Shown here piece by piece: positions 18,678 through 27,450 of a stretch of DNA of 64,000 bases. Under the pieces are notes generated by a model. The model had not been told where the DNA came from. It did no database searches and saw only the letters and a list, made by a program, of their open reading frames with translations. The stretch is from positions 124,001 to 188,000 of the forward strand of contig NZ_JABBFZ010000001.1 of NCBI RefSeq assembly GCF_012927125.1. Reading direction: 5' to 3'. How positions within the stretch are numbered: position 1 is the first letter of the stretch; every line of letters begins with the position of its first letter. Source of the stretch: Paraburkholderia antibiotica (lineage in GTDB: Bacteria; Pseudomonadota; Gammaproteobacteria; Burkholderiales; Burkholderiaceae). The position numbers were made by a program, and so were the translations under genes.

Positions 18678-19067
18678 GTGAAGCGTACGTGGACGATCAT
18701 CGGCGTGAAGGACGTGGCGCGCAGTTTTCGCTGGTATCAGACGCTGTTCGGCCAGCCGCCGACGTCTCCGGCTCATGACGACTTCGGTCAGCTCGTCGAT
18801 ACGGACGGCACCGTGCTGCTCTGCCTGCATCGGTGGGGCGCGCACGAGCATCCATCGTTGCTGGATCCAGGAAATGGCCAGGCGGGCAACGGCCTGCTGC
18901 TGTTTTTCCGTGTCGACGATTTCGACGCCTGTCTCGCAAGGGTGCGCACGCTCGTGTCCCGGCTCGACGACGAGCCGCACCTGAATCCGCACACGGGAAC
19001 GCTGGAGTTTGCTCTGCGTGATCCGGACGGCTATTGCGTGATGGTCAGCGCACTCGCGGCGGCGTGA
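18678..19067 (+). CDS. VOC (glyoxalase/bleomycin resistance) family protein
   Basis: A 129-residue single-module vicinal-oxygen-chelate fold. It opens with TWTIIGVKDVARSFRWYQTLFG and ends with LEFALRDPDGYCVMV, the usual paired beta-alpha-beta blocks. GTG at 18678 lies five bases after GGAGG, better placed than the ATG at 18666 or the one at 18633. It is upstream of catB, but a role in catechol breakdown is not implied by sequence. Family members include lyases, dioxygenases and drug-binding proteins. Confidence 0.82.
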   Translation: MKRTWTIIGVKDVARSFRWYQTLFGQPPTSPAHDDFGQLVDTDGTVLLCLHRWGAHEHPSLLDPGNGQAGNGLLLFFRVDDFDACLARVRTLVSRLDDEPHLNPHTGTLEFALRDPDGYCVMVSALAAA

Positions 19068-19376
19068 GAGCGCTTCCGCATGACGGACGGCAGTTGCTCG
19101 AGCGGTCCAGATTGCGTGGCTAAAACCTGTATCGACATTTCCCGCTTTGCCCTCGATCATGTTTATCGCGCGCAATATGCTCCGCGTGCATGATGGTTTG
19201 ACGCAAGTCACTTTCCCAGCACGAAAACGCCCGTTTTTTCGATGCCCAAGATGTATGGTGCAGCGCAAGATCCGTCGAAAACACGGGGTTTCCGGCTGCA
19301 TCATACTTTGCAGGTATGAAAGAGGACAGGAAAAGTATTGGACGCCAAAAACGCGGGAAGGGTATAAAAACGTCCA
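19068..19376. other. Regulatory region upstream of catB
   Basis: 309 bases with no gene. It contains the ATAC-N7-GTAT box at 19303-19317 and a TATAAA hexamer at 19363-19368. No divergent catR gene is present. Confidence 0.6.
19303..19317 (+). promoter_or_regulatory. LysR-type operator, CatR/CatM/BenM class (ATAC-N7-GTAT)
   Basis: ATACTTTGCAGGTAT is a perfect ATAC-N7-GTAT dyad, the consensus described for CatM/BenM (Acinetobacter) and matching the general LysR T-N11-A rule. It lies 60-75 bases upstream of the catB start region, where muconate-responsive activators bind. The regulator gene is not adjacent. Confidence 0.7.
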
Positions 19377-20543
19377 ATGAACTCCCCTCTCGCAGCAGCA
19401 GCCGACATGACCCTAGCGACCATCGAACGTATCGAAACAAGCCTCGTCGATTTGCCGACGATCCGCCCTCACAAGCTGTCGGTCGCCACGATGTATGGGC
19501 AGACCCTGATGCTGGTGAAGGTGTACTGCAGCGACGGCGTCGTCGGCATTGGCGAAGGCACCACGATTGCCGGCATGGCCTACGGCCCCGAAAGCCCCGA
19601 GGCGATGAAACTCGCGATCGACGCCTACCTCGCGCCGGCCATGATCGGCAAGGACGCCACGCGCATTCAGGCGTTGATGGCGCACCTCGGCAAGCTGGTC
19701 AAGGTCAATCATTTCTCGAAGAGCGCGCTGGAAACCGCGTTGCTCGACGCCCAGGGCAAACGCCTTGGCGTGCCGGTGAGCGAACTGCTGGGCGGTCGTC
19801 GTCGTGAGCGTTTGCCGGTGGCATGGACGCTCGCCTCGGGCGACACCGCGAAGGACATCGCCGAAGCCGAGCACATGCTCGAAGTGCGCCGGCACAAGGT
19901 CTTCAAGCTGAAGATCGGTGCGAAGGAACTCAAGACCGACATTCGCCACGTCGCCGAAATCAAGAAGGCGGTTGGCGATCGCGGCGCGGTGCGCGTCGAC
20001 GTCAATATGGCCTGGAGCGAAACCCAGGCCGCCTGGGCGATCCCGGCACTGGCCGACGCGGGTTGCGATCTGGTCGAGCAGCCGGTCGCGTCCGCCGCGG
20101 CGCTCGGTCGTCTGATGCGCCGCTTCCCGGTCGCGCTGATGGCCGACGAAATTCTGCAAGGACCCGAAAGCGCGTTCGAGATCGCAAAGAACGGCGGCGC
20201 CGACGTATTCGCGATCAAGATCGAACAGAACGGTGGTCTGTTCGCCGCGCAGCGCGTCGCCGCCATCGCCGACGCCGCCGGTATCGAGCTGTACGGCGGC
20301 ACGATGCTCGAAGGCGCGTTCAGCACGGTGGCTTCGGCGCATCTGTTCGCGAGCTTCGCGAACCTGCAATGGGGCACCGAACTGTTCGGCCCGCTGCTGA
20401 TCACCGAAGAGATTCTGACCCAACCGCTCGACTACAGCGACTTCGAGCTGACCGTGCCGAACGGCCCGGGGCTGGGCATCGAACTGGACGAAGCGAAGGT
20501 CAAGCGCTTCACTCGCGACGGGCTGATGAAAGTCACCCGCTAA
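19377..20543 (+). CDS. catB: Muconate cycloisomerase CatB
   Basis: Converts cis,cis-muconate to muconolactone in the ortho-cleavage (beta-ketoadipate) branch. An enolase-superfamily protein: TIRPHKLSVATM near the N-terminus, the KLKIG catalytic lysine strand, metal-binding residues in VRVDVNMAW, DLVEQPVA and MADEIL, and the FAIKIEQNGG catalytic lysine. Two starts are possible. ATG 19377 gives 388 residues, but the TATAAA box at 19363 would make it nearly leaderless. ATG 19407 (MTLATIERIE) aligns with Pseudomonas CatB and gives 378 residues. catC follows 27 bases later. Confidence 0.95.
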   Translation: MNSPLAAAADMTLATIERIETSLVDLPTIRPHKLSVATMYGQTLMLVKVYCSDGVVGIGEGTTIAGMAYGPESPEAMKLAIDAYLAPAMIGKDATRIQALMAHLGKLVKVNHFSKSALETALLDAQGKRLGVPVSELLGGRRRERLPVAWTLASGDTAKDIAEAEHMLEVRRHKVFKLKIGAKELKTDIRHVAEIKKAVGDRGAVRVDVNMAWSETQAAWAIPALADAGCDLVEQPVASAAALGRLMRRFPVALMADEILQGPESAFEIAKNGGADVFAIKIEQNGGLFAAQRVAAIADAAGIELYGGTMLEGAFSTVASAHLFASFANLQWGTELFGPLLITEEILTQPLDYSDFELTVPNGPGLGIELDEAKVKRFTRDGLMKVTR

Positions 20544-20570
20544 ACGGATACCGATCAAGAGGACTTAAAG

Positions 20571-20861
20571 ATGCTTTTCCATGTACGGATGGACGTGAAC
20601 ATCCCGCTCGACATGCCGGCGGATGTGGCCAACGAGATCAAGGCGCGCGAGAAGGCTTACTCGCAGGACCTGCAGCGCAGCGGCAAGTGGCGTCATATCT
20701 GGCGCCTCGTTGGCGAGTACGCGAACTACAGCGTTTTCGATGTGGAGAGCAACGCCGAGCTGCACGAGATTCTGTCCGGCCTGCCGCTCTTTCCGTACAT
20801 GAAGATTTCGGTGACGCCTCTGTGTCGTCACCCGTCGTCGATTCGGGACGACGACATTTGA
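20571..20861 (+). CDS. catC: Muconolactone delta-isomerase CatC
   Basis: A 96-residue ferredoxin-like protein that forms a decamer and isomerises muconolactone to beta-ketoadipate enol-lactone. MLFHVRMDVNIPLDMP, the REKAYSQDLQRSGKWRHIWR segment and LPLFPYMKISVTPLCRHPSS are diagnostic. It is the second gene of catBCA, with an AGGACTTAAAG ribosome site. Confidence 0.97.
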   Translation: MLFHVRMDVNIPLDMPADVANEIKAREKAYSQDLQRSGKWRHIWRLVGEYANYSVFDVESNAELHEILSGLPLFPYMKISVTPLCRHPSSIRDDDI

Positions 20862-20940
20862 GCCCAGTGGCGAAGCGCTCTTTGAAGTCGGGCGTAAGCA
20901 ACATTATTTTTTCCCCCAATACCAACTGGAGACAGTCATC

Positions 20941-21876
20941 GTGAGCGTCAAAGTATTTGAAACCAAAGAAGTGCAGGACCTGCTGAAGGCAGCATCGAAC
21001 GTCGACGCCGGCAACGGCAACGCGCGTTTCCAGCAAGTCGTTTTCCGTCTGCTGGGCGATCTGTTCAAGGCGATCGATGACCTCGACATCACGCCCGACG
21101 AAGTCTGGGCCGGCATCAACTACCTGAACAAGCTCGGTCAGGACGGCGAAGCGGCACTGCTGGCGGCCGGCCTCGGTCTCGAGAAGTATCTCGACATCCG
21201 CATGGACGCGGAAGACAAGGCGGTCGGTCTGGCAGGCGGCACGCCGCGTACCATCGAAGGCCCGCTGTACGTTGCCGGCGCTCCGGTACGTGACGGTCTG
21301 TCGAAGATCGACATCAATGCCGATGCGGATGCAGGTCCGCTGGTGATTCGCGGCACGGTCAAGGGTATGGACGGCAAGCCGGTGGCTGGCGCGGTTGTCG
21401 AATGCTGGCACGCGAACTCGAAGGGCTTCTACTCGCACTTCGACCCGACGGGCGCACAGAGCGAATTCAACCTGCGCGGCGCGGTCAAGACCGGCGCGGA
21501 CGGCAAGTACGAATTCCGCACGCTGATGCCGGTGGGCTACGGCTGCCCGCCGCACGGCGCGACCCAGCAACTGCTGAACGGCCTCGGCCGCCACGGCAAC
21601 CGTCCGGCGCACGTGCACTTCTTCGTCACGAGCGACTCGCATCGCAAGCTGACCACGCAGTTCAACATCGAAGGCGATCCGCTGATTTGGGACGACTTCG
21701 CGTACGCAACGCGTGAAGAACTGATTCCGCCGGTCGTCGAGAAGACGGGTGGCGCGGCGCTGGGCCTGAAGGCCGACGCGTACAAGGACATCGAGTTCAA
21801 CTTCACGGTGACGCCGCTGCTCCAGGGTAAGGACAACCAGCTCGTCTACCGCCTGCGCGCTTCGGCCGAAGCGTAA
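20941..21876 (+). CDS. catA: Catechol 1,2-dioxygenase CatA
   Basis: An intradiol dioxygenase that opens catechol to cis,cis-muconate with non-haem Fe(III). At 311 residues it is the normal size. The ligands are in place: Tyr in IEGPLYVAGAP, Tyr in MPVGYGCPP, and two His in GNRPAHVHFF. The N-terminal helical dimerisation domain (residues 1-100) is complete. It starts with GTG at 20941 after CTGGAGACAG. As last gene of catBCA it makes the substrate used by CatB. Two hairpins follow at 21883-21914 and 21949-21982. Confidence 0.97.
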   Translation: MSVKVFETKEVQDLLKAASNVDAGNGNARFQQVVFRLLGDLFKAIDDLDITPDEVWAGINYLNKLGQDGEAALLAAGLGLEKYLDIRMDAEDKAVGLAGGTPRTIEGPLYVAGAPVRDGLSKIDINADADAGPLVIRGTVKGMDGKPVAGAVVECWHANSKGFYSHFDPTGAQSEFNLRGAVKTGADGKYEFRTLMPVGYGCPPHGATQQLLNGLGRHGNRPAHVHFFVTSDSHRKLTTQFNIEGDPLIWDDFAYATREELIPPVVEKTGGAALGLKADAYKDIEFNFTVTPLLQGKDNQLVYRLRASAEA

Positions 21877-21882
21877 TGGCGC

Positions 21883-21914
21883 CGGGCGACGGTGTGGCAA
21901 CACGACCGTCGCCC
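21883..21914 (+). terminator. Hairpin after catA (weak terminator)
   Basis: GGGCGACGGT and ACCGTCGCCC form a strong 10-bp stem seven bases beyond the catA stop, followed by CTTCGTT rather than a T-run. It could protect the 3' end or slow polymerase; termination is likelier at the second hairpin. Confidence 0.5.
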
Positions 21915-21948
21915 GCTTCGTTGCGGGAATCATCCGCTACCGATACAA

Positions 21949-21987
21949 GTCCTCGTGGATGGTCAACGCCGTCCACGAGGACTTTCT
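21949..21987 (+). terminator. Terminator-like hairpin between catA and the GTPase pair
   Basis: GTCCTCGTGGA and TCCACGAGGAC form a perfect 11-bp stem with a 12-base loop, followed by TTTCTCG. It should separate the cat operon from the GTPase genes. Confidence 0.65.
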
Positions 21988-22058
21988 CGTATCGGGTCCC
22001 TTCTTTTACGGTCAGCCACCCTGGCGGATCGAGTATCTAGCGCATTGAGGAGCTGACG

Positions 22059-23315
22059 GTGTCGAGCAAAATTCGCGAGCAGGCCGCACACGATGTCGCG
22101 TCCGTGCTGCCGGAGCGGGCCCACGATCTGGCGCGCTTGCAGATTCTGATCGACGACAGCGAGCCCGTCGTCACCGTCGTCGGCAAGTACAACCATGGCA
22201 AGAGCAGCCTGCTCAACGAATTGGTGGGCCGCGACGCGTTCGCCGTGTCCGACCGGCGCGAAACGGTGCGGCTGTCCGATAGCGTGCGCGAGGGTGTGCG
22301 CTGGCTCGACGCGCCGGGGCTCGACGCCGATGTCGGCAGTGCTGACGATCGCGAGGCGCTGCGCGCCGCATGGCTGAAGTCGGACATTCGCCTGTTCGTG
22401 CATGCCGCGAAAGAGGGCGAGCTCGACGCGAAAGAGCTGGCGCTGCTGAGCGAACTCGATCGGGACCGCGTGCGGACCGGACGGCAAACGCTGTTCGTGC
22501 TGTCGCAAGTCGACCAGCTCGCCGACGATGCCGAGCTGCAGAGCGTCGGCGCCGCGATCGATCGGCAGATGCCCGGCGTGGTGCTGAACGCGGTGTCGTC
22601 GATGCGGCATCGCAAGGGGCTCGAAGGCGGCAAGAAACTGCTGCTGGAGAAAAGCGGTATCCCCGCGCTGCACGTCACGCTGCAGACCGAACTCGCGCGC
22701 GTGCCGAAGGCGCGGGCGCAGGAAACCGAATTGCTGTTCCGCGAAATCGGCACGAAATTGCAGCAACTGCGCGCGGCGCAGCAGACGTCGCTGGATCTGC
22801 TGCGGCATACGCAGCAACAGCAAAGAATCGACTTCGATCGCGGCCTGTCGTCCGTGATCGAAAAAGTGGCCGGCGATATCGAAGCCATGTTGAACGCGCT
22901 CGGCACCGATCACGCGATCGTGCCGGATACCGCGAAGGACGCCTACGCGATTACCGCGGGCAAACTCGAACGCGCGCATATCCAGATCGCGTACTCGCGC
23001 GCCTGCATCGAAATCGACGCGCTGCTGGCCGGGCATGGCGTGATCGGTCTGCCGAAGGAACAGCATACCGCCGCGAAAAGCCTGAACTCAGTGATGATCG
23101 CGGTGATGGGCGTGTCGGTGAAATTCCGCAAGGATTTGCGCCGGATGTTCTGCGAAGCATCGGGACGGGAGCGCATGCAGCGCGAGTTCACCCACTACTA
23201 CGAACTGTCCGACGACCGCAAGGCGCTGGCTGCGCAGATCGTCGATATGGAAGCGGCGATTGCTGCGTCGGACCAGGCCGCGACCGCGCTGCAGACACTG
23301 GAGGCGCGCGCATGA
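22059..23315 (+). CDS. Dynamin-like GTPase, first of a pair
   Basis: 418 residues. A GTPase domain is clear: P-loop GKYNHGKSS at 42-50, G3 DAPG at 84-87, and a weak G4 SQVD at 149-152 where T/NKxD is usual. After about residue 215 the protein is helical and coiled (KLQQLRAAQQTSLDLLRHTQQQQ), as in the stalk of bacterial dynamin-like proteins. No membrane segment is obvious. GTG at 22059 follows GAGGAG. Its stop overlaps the next gene by four bases. The pair probably acts together on membranes or on a shared partner; the function is unknown. Confidence 0.82.
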   Translation: MSSKIREQAAHDVASVLPERAHDLARLQILIDDSEPVVTVVGKYNHGKSSLLNELVGRDAFAVSDRRETVRLSDSVREGVRWLDAPGLDADVGSADDREALRAAWLKSDIRLFVHAAKEGELDAKELALLSELDRDRVRTGRQTLFVLSQVDQLADDAELQSVGAAIDRQMPGVVLNAVSSMRHRKGLEGGKKLLLEKSGIPALHVTLQTELARVPKARAQETELLFREIGTKLQQLRAAQQTSLDLLRHTQQQQRIDFDRGLSSVIEKVAGDIEAMLNALGTDHAIVPDTAKDAYAITAGKLERAHIQIAYSRACIEIDALLAGHGVIGLPKEQHTAAKSLNSVMIAVMGVSVKFRKDLRRMFCEASGRERMQREFTHYYELSDDRKALAAQIVDMEAAIAASDQAATALQTLEARA

Positions 23316-24904
23316 AAGCCGACGTGAGCCTGGAGCAGCGCTTTATCGCCGAGGTCGACGGGTTCGATTTCGTCGCACAGGATATCGACGCGCTGCTGCA
23401 TGCGCTGAACGATTGGCTCGCGAAGCTGAATGCCGATCTGGAAGCTGGGCGCGTGCGGTCGGATGGCTTGCAGTCGCACAGTGTGCTGGCGCGCGAGGCC
23501 GACGCGATCAATACGTTGCTGGGCGATAGCACGCCGACGTGGACACGGCAGTGGACCGACCTGCAGGTCGCGCAAGCGTTGGCCGATCGTTTCGACGATC
23601 AGGCGCTGCTGCTGGTGTTCGGCAAGTTCAACGCCGGCAAGAGTTCGTTCTGCAATTTCCTCGCCGAGCGTTTCGCCGCGCACAACCGGCCCGTGCAGTA
23701 TTTCCACGTCGACGCGGGCCGTGTCGTCGAAACGTCCGAGCCCTTCAGGGAAGGCGCGACCGAAACGACGTCGCGTCTGCAAGGCGTGCGCCTCGGCGAG
23801 AAACTGGCGTTGCTCGATACGCCGGGCCTGCATTCCGTGACGCCGGAAAACGCCGCGTTGACGCAGCGCTTCACCGACAGCGCCGACGGCGTGCTGTGGC
23901 TGACCAGCTCGACGTCGCCGGGACAGGTGCAGGAGCTCGACGAACTCGGCCGCGAATTGCACAGGAACAAGCCGCTGCTGCCAGTCGTCACGCGTAGCGA
24001 CGAGTACGAGGAAGACGAAGTCGATGGTGAACTCGTCAAATGTCTGCGCAACAAGACCGCGCAGCGTCGCGCGTTGCAGGAGCAGGACATTCGCATTCGC
24101 GCGCAGGAAAAGCTCGTGGCGATGGGTGTCGATGCGGCGCTGCTGAAGTCGCCGGTGTCGATCTCCGCGTACGTCGCGCGGGTGGAAGGGCAGACGCCGG
24201 CGGCGCTGAACGAGGCCGGTTTCGAACGGCTTTATGCGGCGTTGCTCGACATCGCGGGGCCGGCGCTCGCTTATAAGCGGCGCAAGCGGGCCGAGATACT
24301 GCTGCATCATCTGGAAGAAAACGTGTTGGGCAGTCTGCAGCGCGACGCGGCGCCGATGCTCGTCGGGCTCACGCAGTCGACGCAGGCTGCGCTCACGATG
24401 CTGGAGCAACAGCAGGAGCAACTCGTCAATGCGGTGTGGCGCGGCATCGCGCCGACGTTGCCGGCGTTGCTGGATGCGCACGCGGCAACGCACGACGTGA
24501 AGGCGCTGTGCAACACGCTGTCGCAAGCGATATTCGAGCGGTTTGGTCGCGAGGCGGAGCGGGTGTTGGGCGATTATGCGATCGTGTTCGACGCGTCGCT
24601 TGCGCGTATTGCACTCGACGAGAAGGCGGATTTCGACGAGATCGTCGTCGAGCGTGGGGCGGGTGGTGCGGTTGGCATTGCGGTGGCGAGCGAAGTCGCG
24701 GGTGTCGATTATGGGCGGCTGCATGCCGCGCTCGGCCACGCGATTCGCGAGTGTCTGCTGAGCCTGGTCAGCCATGCCACGCAACAGTGCCGCGCGTCGA
24801 TTACCCGACTGACGGCGCTCGCGCGCGAACTCGAAGAGATTCTGGCGAGAAACGAAGAACGCCTGCTCGGACTGAAATCGAAAGTGCGGTCCGAGTCTGT
24901 CTGA
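23312..24904 (+). CDS. Dynamin-like GTPase, second of a pair
   Basis: 530 residues, starting at the ATG that overlaps the previous TGA (ATGA). After about 95 helical residues comes the GTPase domain: GKFNAGKSS at 104-112, a Thr-rich switch (EGATETTSRL) at about 148-157, G3 DTPG at 169-172, and G4 TRSD at 227-230. A long helical region follows to the C-terminus, with a short Gly-rich stretch near 450. It is more complete than its partner. Bacterial dynamins often occur as adjacent paralogues (for example LeoA/B-type pairs). A role in membrane repair, vesicles, cell division or phage response is inference only. Confidence 0.83.
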   Translation: MKADVSLEQRFIAEVDGFDFVAQDIDALLHALNDWLAKLNADLEAGRVRSDGLQSHSVLAREADAINTLLGDSTPTWTRQWTDLQVAQALADRFDDQALLLVFGKFNAGKSSFCNFLAERFAAHNRPVQYFHVDAGRVVETSEPFREGATETTSRLQGVRLGEKLALLDTPGLHSVTPENAALTQRFTDSADGVLWLTSSTSPGQVQELDELGRELHRNKPLLPVVTRSDEYEEDEVDGELVKCLRNKTAQRRALQEQDIRIRAQEKLVAMGVDAALLKSPVSISAYVARVEGQTPAALNEAGFERLYAALLDIAGPALAYKRRKRAEILLHHLEENVLGSLQRDAAPMLVGLTQSTQAALTMLEQQQEQLVNAVWRGIAPTLPALLDAHAATHDVKALCNTLSQAIFERFGREAERVLGDYAIVFDASLARIALDEKADFDEIVVERGAGGAVGIAVASEVAGVDYGRLHAALGHAIRECLLSLVSHATQQCRASITRLTALARELEEILARNEERLLGLKSKVRSESV

Positions 24905-24974
24905 GGCGGGGTCCTTCCAGCGCGCGTTCCCTCTACGCGCGTTGCTATTCGCCGCCGCATCAACGCAGCTTCAT

Positions 24975-24998
24975 ACGCGGGGCATGAACGCCCCGCGT
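24975..24998. terminator. Hairpin between convergent genes
   Basis: ACGCGGGGC and GCCCCGCGT pair in a 9-bp stem with an ATGAAC loop, midway between the second GTPase gene and the TonB-like gene. There is no T-run; possible terminator only. Confidence 0.35.
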
Positions 24999-25025
24999 CA
25001 TCCCCTCGCAGTCATCTGCATCCGC

Positions 25026-26642
25026 TCAAACACCCGGCCTCAGCGTGATCGTGAACGAGCGCGGCGTTTCGCCGTTTTCATCGCGCGGCATCGGGTCGGA
25101 GCGCTTGATCGCTTCGACGGCCGCCTTGTCCCAACTCCGGTCGCCGCTCGAGCGAACGATCTTCACCGACTCCAGATTGCCCGTGGACGTGCAATGCACT
25201 TCGACCACGGTTTCCCGATGATCCACCTTGCCATTCCAGACGATGTTCGGCTGCACGCGTTGCCGGACCAGCTGCGCGTAATCGAACACCTTCGGCGCGG
25301 AGGCCGTTTGCGCCGCTGCTGCCTGGTATCGGGACGCGGCGACGGAGAGATTCTTCAGCGCCGTGATCAGTAACGACGTCGAGCGTCGGCTGTTATCGAG
25401 TTCTCCTAGCGTGATCCATTCGCGCGCGGTCTGCGGCATGGTGTCGAACGCGTGGCGATAGACGCGCATCGCCTTGCACCAGGCTTCGGGCGACAACTCC
25501 GCCTGCCTGCCGCTCGTCAGCAACCCAAGATCGTCCGCAGCCGAAGGATCGCGATTCAACGTATCCGCGATCGACGCCGACAGCGCCAACTGTCCGCGCA
25601 ACCGCTCGCCTGGCGTGACCGTGGGCGGCGGCGTGGTTTGCGTCGACTGCTTGATCAGGTTGAACATCGCCTGCAATTGCGCTCGCAGTTCCGCGTCGCT
25701 CTCGGTTTCCATCGACAGATAGCGCGACGTGATCTGTTGCAGATTCCTGAGGCCGCCGCAATCGGGCGGCGCGTTGTTCAGCGCGCGCGTCGTCAGGCTC
25801 AGCACCTGGTCGCGGTCCTGCTGCGAGATGCGCGCCATGCCGTTCACCATGTTCAGCGCACGTTCGAGCGCGACGGGGCCGACCGTCGTCGGGTTGTTGT
25901 CGGATGAAAGATAGGCGCGCCGGATGTCTGGATCGGCGGTCAGTTTCTGCGCCCACTCTGTCAGCAGTTTCGCTTTCGACGAGTCGGGCGGCAGGCCGAA
26001 GCGCTGCGCGAGTTCCGTGGCGTCGAGCGGTTTGCTGCCGGGTAGAAACGGCAGCGCGGTCGATAGCAGCGAGGGGCTCGCCGGGCCGGCGGGAAAGGAT
26101 GGGAGACGGGCGAGGTCTGCGTAGGCCGGATTGTTCGCGGCCGGCGTGAAACCGACACCCGCACTCGCATTCGCACCAGCTCCGGAAGGCGCCGCATTGG
26201 CCTCGGTGCGCGGCAGATCGAAATTGAAGTTCGTCTCGACTGCGACAGGGCGGTTGTCCACGCCGGTAAAGGGCCGGCACTGCGCGCGCCGTGCCGCTTG
26301 CAACGCGAGGTTGTCGAATGCCGGATTGCCTGACGACACTTCGACGACCGCGTCGGCGATCTGCCCGCGTTCGTCGACCGATGCACGCACGATGGCGTTC
26401 GGGCGCGGCGCGTGCGTGATGGCCGGGCCGGCGGACTTCAGATCGTCGGCGGACAGACCGTAGCTGCAAGGGATGTTCTGCGCGGGCACATAGTGCGGCG
26501 TCGATGCGATCGTCGCATGAGCGGCGCTTGTGCCGACGAGGCAGGCGATGCTGGCGAAAAGCAGCGAGGCTTCGAGGGCTCGCGATCGGGTTAAGCGGAG
26601 ATACGACGAAGGCCAGCGATAACGCGTATTTAGTTTTGTCAT
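25026..26642 (-). CDS. Exported protein with two TonB C-terminal-like domains
   Basis: 538 residues from MTKLNTRYRW at 26642. Residues about 18-42 form a signal peptide or anchor (ALEASLLFASIACLVGTSAAHA). One TonB-C-like domain is near residues 50-145 (VRASVDERGQIADAVVEVSSG, NLALQAARRAQCRPF). A second is at the C-terminus (VVEVHCTSTGNLESVKIVRSSG, AAVEAIKRSDPMP). Between them are about 300 helical residues and a Pro/Ala linker. There is no classical Pro-Glu/Lys-rich rod and no ExbB/ExbD nearby, so it need not be an energy transducer; a periplasmic scaffold is as likely. Confidence 0.78.
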   Translation of the reverse strand: MTKLNTRYRWPSSYLRLTRSRALEASLLFASIACLVGTSAAHATIASTPHYVPAQNIPCSYGLSADDLKSAGPAITHAPRPNAIVRASVDERGQIADAVVEVSSGNPAFDNLALQAARRAQCRPFTGVDNRPVAVETNFNFDLPRTEANAAPSGAGANASAGVGFTPAANNPAYADLARLPSFPAGPASPSLLSTALPFLPGSKPLDATELAQRFGLPPDSSKAKLLTEWAQKLTADPDIRRAYLSSDNNPTTVGPVALERALNMVNGMARISQQDRDQVLSLTTRALNNAPPDCGGLRNLQQITSRYLSMETESDAELRAQLQAMFNLIKQSTQTTPPPTVTPGERLRGQLALSASIADTLNRDPSAADDLGLLTSGRQAELSPEAWCKAMRVYRHAFDTMPQTAREWITLGELDNSRRSTSLLITALKNLSVAASRYQAAAAQTASAPKVFDYAQLVRQRVQPNIVWNGKVDHRETVVEVHCTSTGNLESVKIVRSSGDRSWDKAAVEAIKRSDPMPRDENGETPRSFTITLRPGV

Positions 26643-26799
26643 TGTCGTGACGGTGTTCAGATCCTGCCGAGAGTCCGACGGCCGTCGTGGCCCGCTTCGC
26701 GCGTGGCTACGGTCCCCAGCACCGTCGTCCATCGAAGTTTGCACCGGGCACGACGCGACGACAATAGCGAGTCGATCTTCCCGGCAAGCCGTCGCTACG

Positions 26800-27435
26800 T
26801 TACTTCGCGGATTGATCGCCATCCTTCGGCGCGTTGAGCATCCGCTCCACATAGCGCGCGATCAGATCGATCTCCAGATTCACCCGCGCCCCGTCGCGCA
26901 GATGCTTGAGCGACGTCACCTGCACGGTATGCGGGATCAGATTGATCGAGAACTCGCAGCCGTCGTCGCGATCGGTCACCGAGTTCACGGTCAGGCTCAC
27001 GCCGTTCACCGTGATCGACCCTTTGTAGGCGAGATAGCGGCCGATCTCGCGCGGCGCGAGAATGCGCAACTCGTGCGACTCGCCGACCGGCGCAAAACGC
27101 GTGACCGTGCCGAGTCCATCGACGTGGCCCGACACGATATGTCCACCCAGCCGATCGTGCGCGCGCAGCGCTTTCTCCAGATTGACCTCGCCGGGTTCGC
27201 CGAGGCCGACCGTGCGGTTCAGGCTTTCGCGCGACACGTCCACCTCGAACGAGTGATCGGTCTTCGCGACCACCGTCATGCAGGCGCCCTGGATCGTGAT
27301 GCTGTCGCCGAGTTGCACGTCGGCGAGTTCGAGCCCGCCGGCCTCGACGTTCAGACGCACGCCAGCGTCGTCGCCCGTGCCGAGCGGCCTGATCGATTCG
27401 ATGCGGCCCACTGCCGCGACGATTCCTGTAAACAT
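26800..27435 (-). CDS. ribE: Riboflavin synthase, alpha chain
   Basis: Dismutates two 6,7-dimethyl-8-ribityllumazine molecules to riboflavin and the pyrimidine precursor. The 211-residue protein has the two internal lumazine-binding repeats: MFTGIVAAVGRIESI with GDSITIQGACMTV in the first, and the GHIVSGHVDGLGTV and GSITVNGVSLTVNSV segments in the second. It is downstream of ribD on the same strand, 15 bases away, so the two form an operon. It uses the product of ribH at 16.6 kb. Confidence 0.97.
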   Translation of the reverse strand: MFTGIVAAVGRIESIRPLGTGDDAGVRLNVEAGGLELADVQLGDSITIQGACMTVVAKTDHSFEVDVSRESLNRTVGLGEPGEVNLEKALRAHDRLGGHIVSGHVDGLGTVTRFAPVGESHELRILAPREIGRYLAYKGSITVNGVSLTVNSVTDRDDGCEFSINLIPHTVQVTSLKHLRDGARVNLEIDLIARYVERMLNAPKDGDQSAK

Positions 27436-27450
27436 CGTGCTAGTCCTTGA

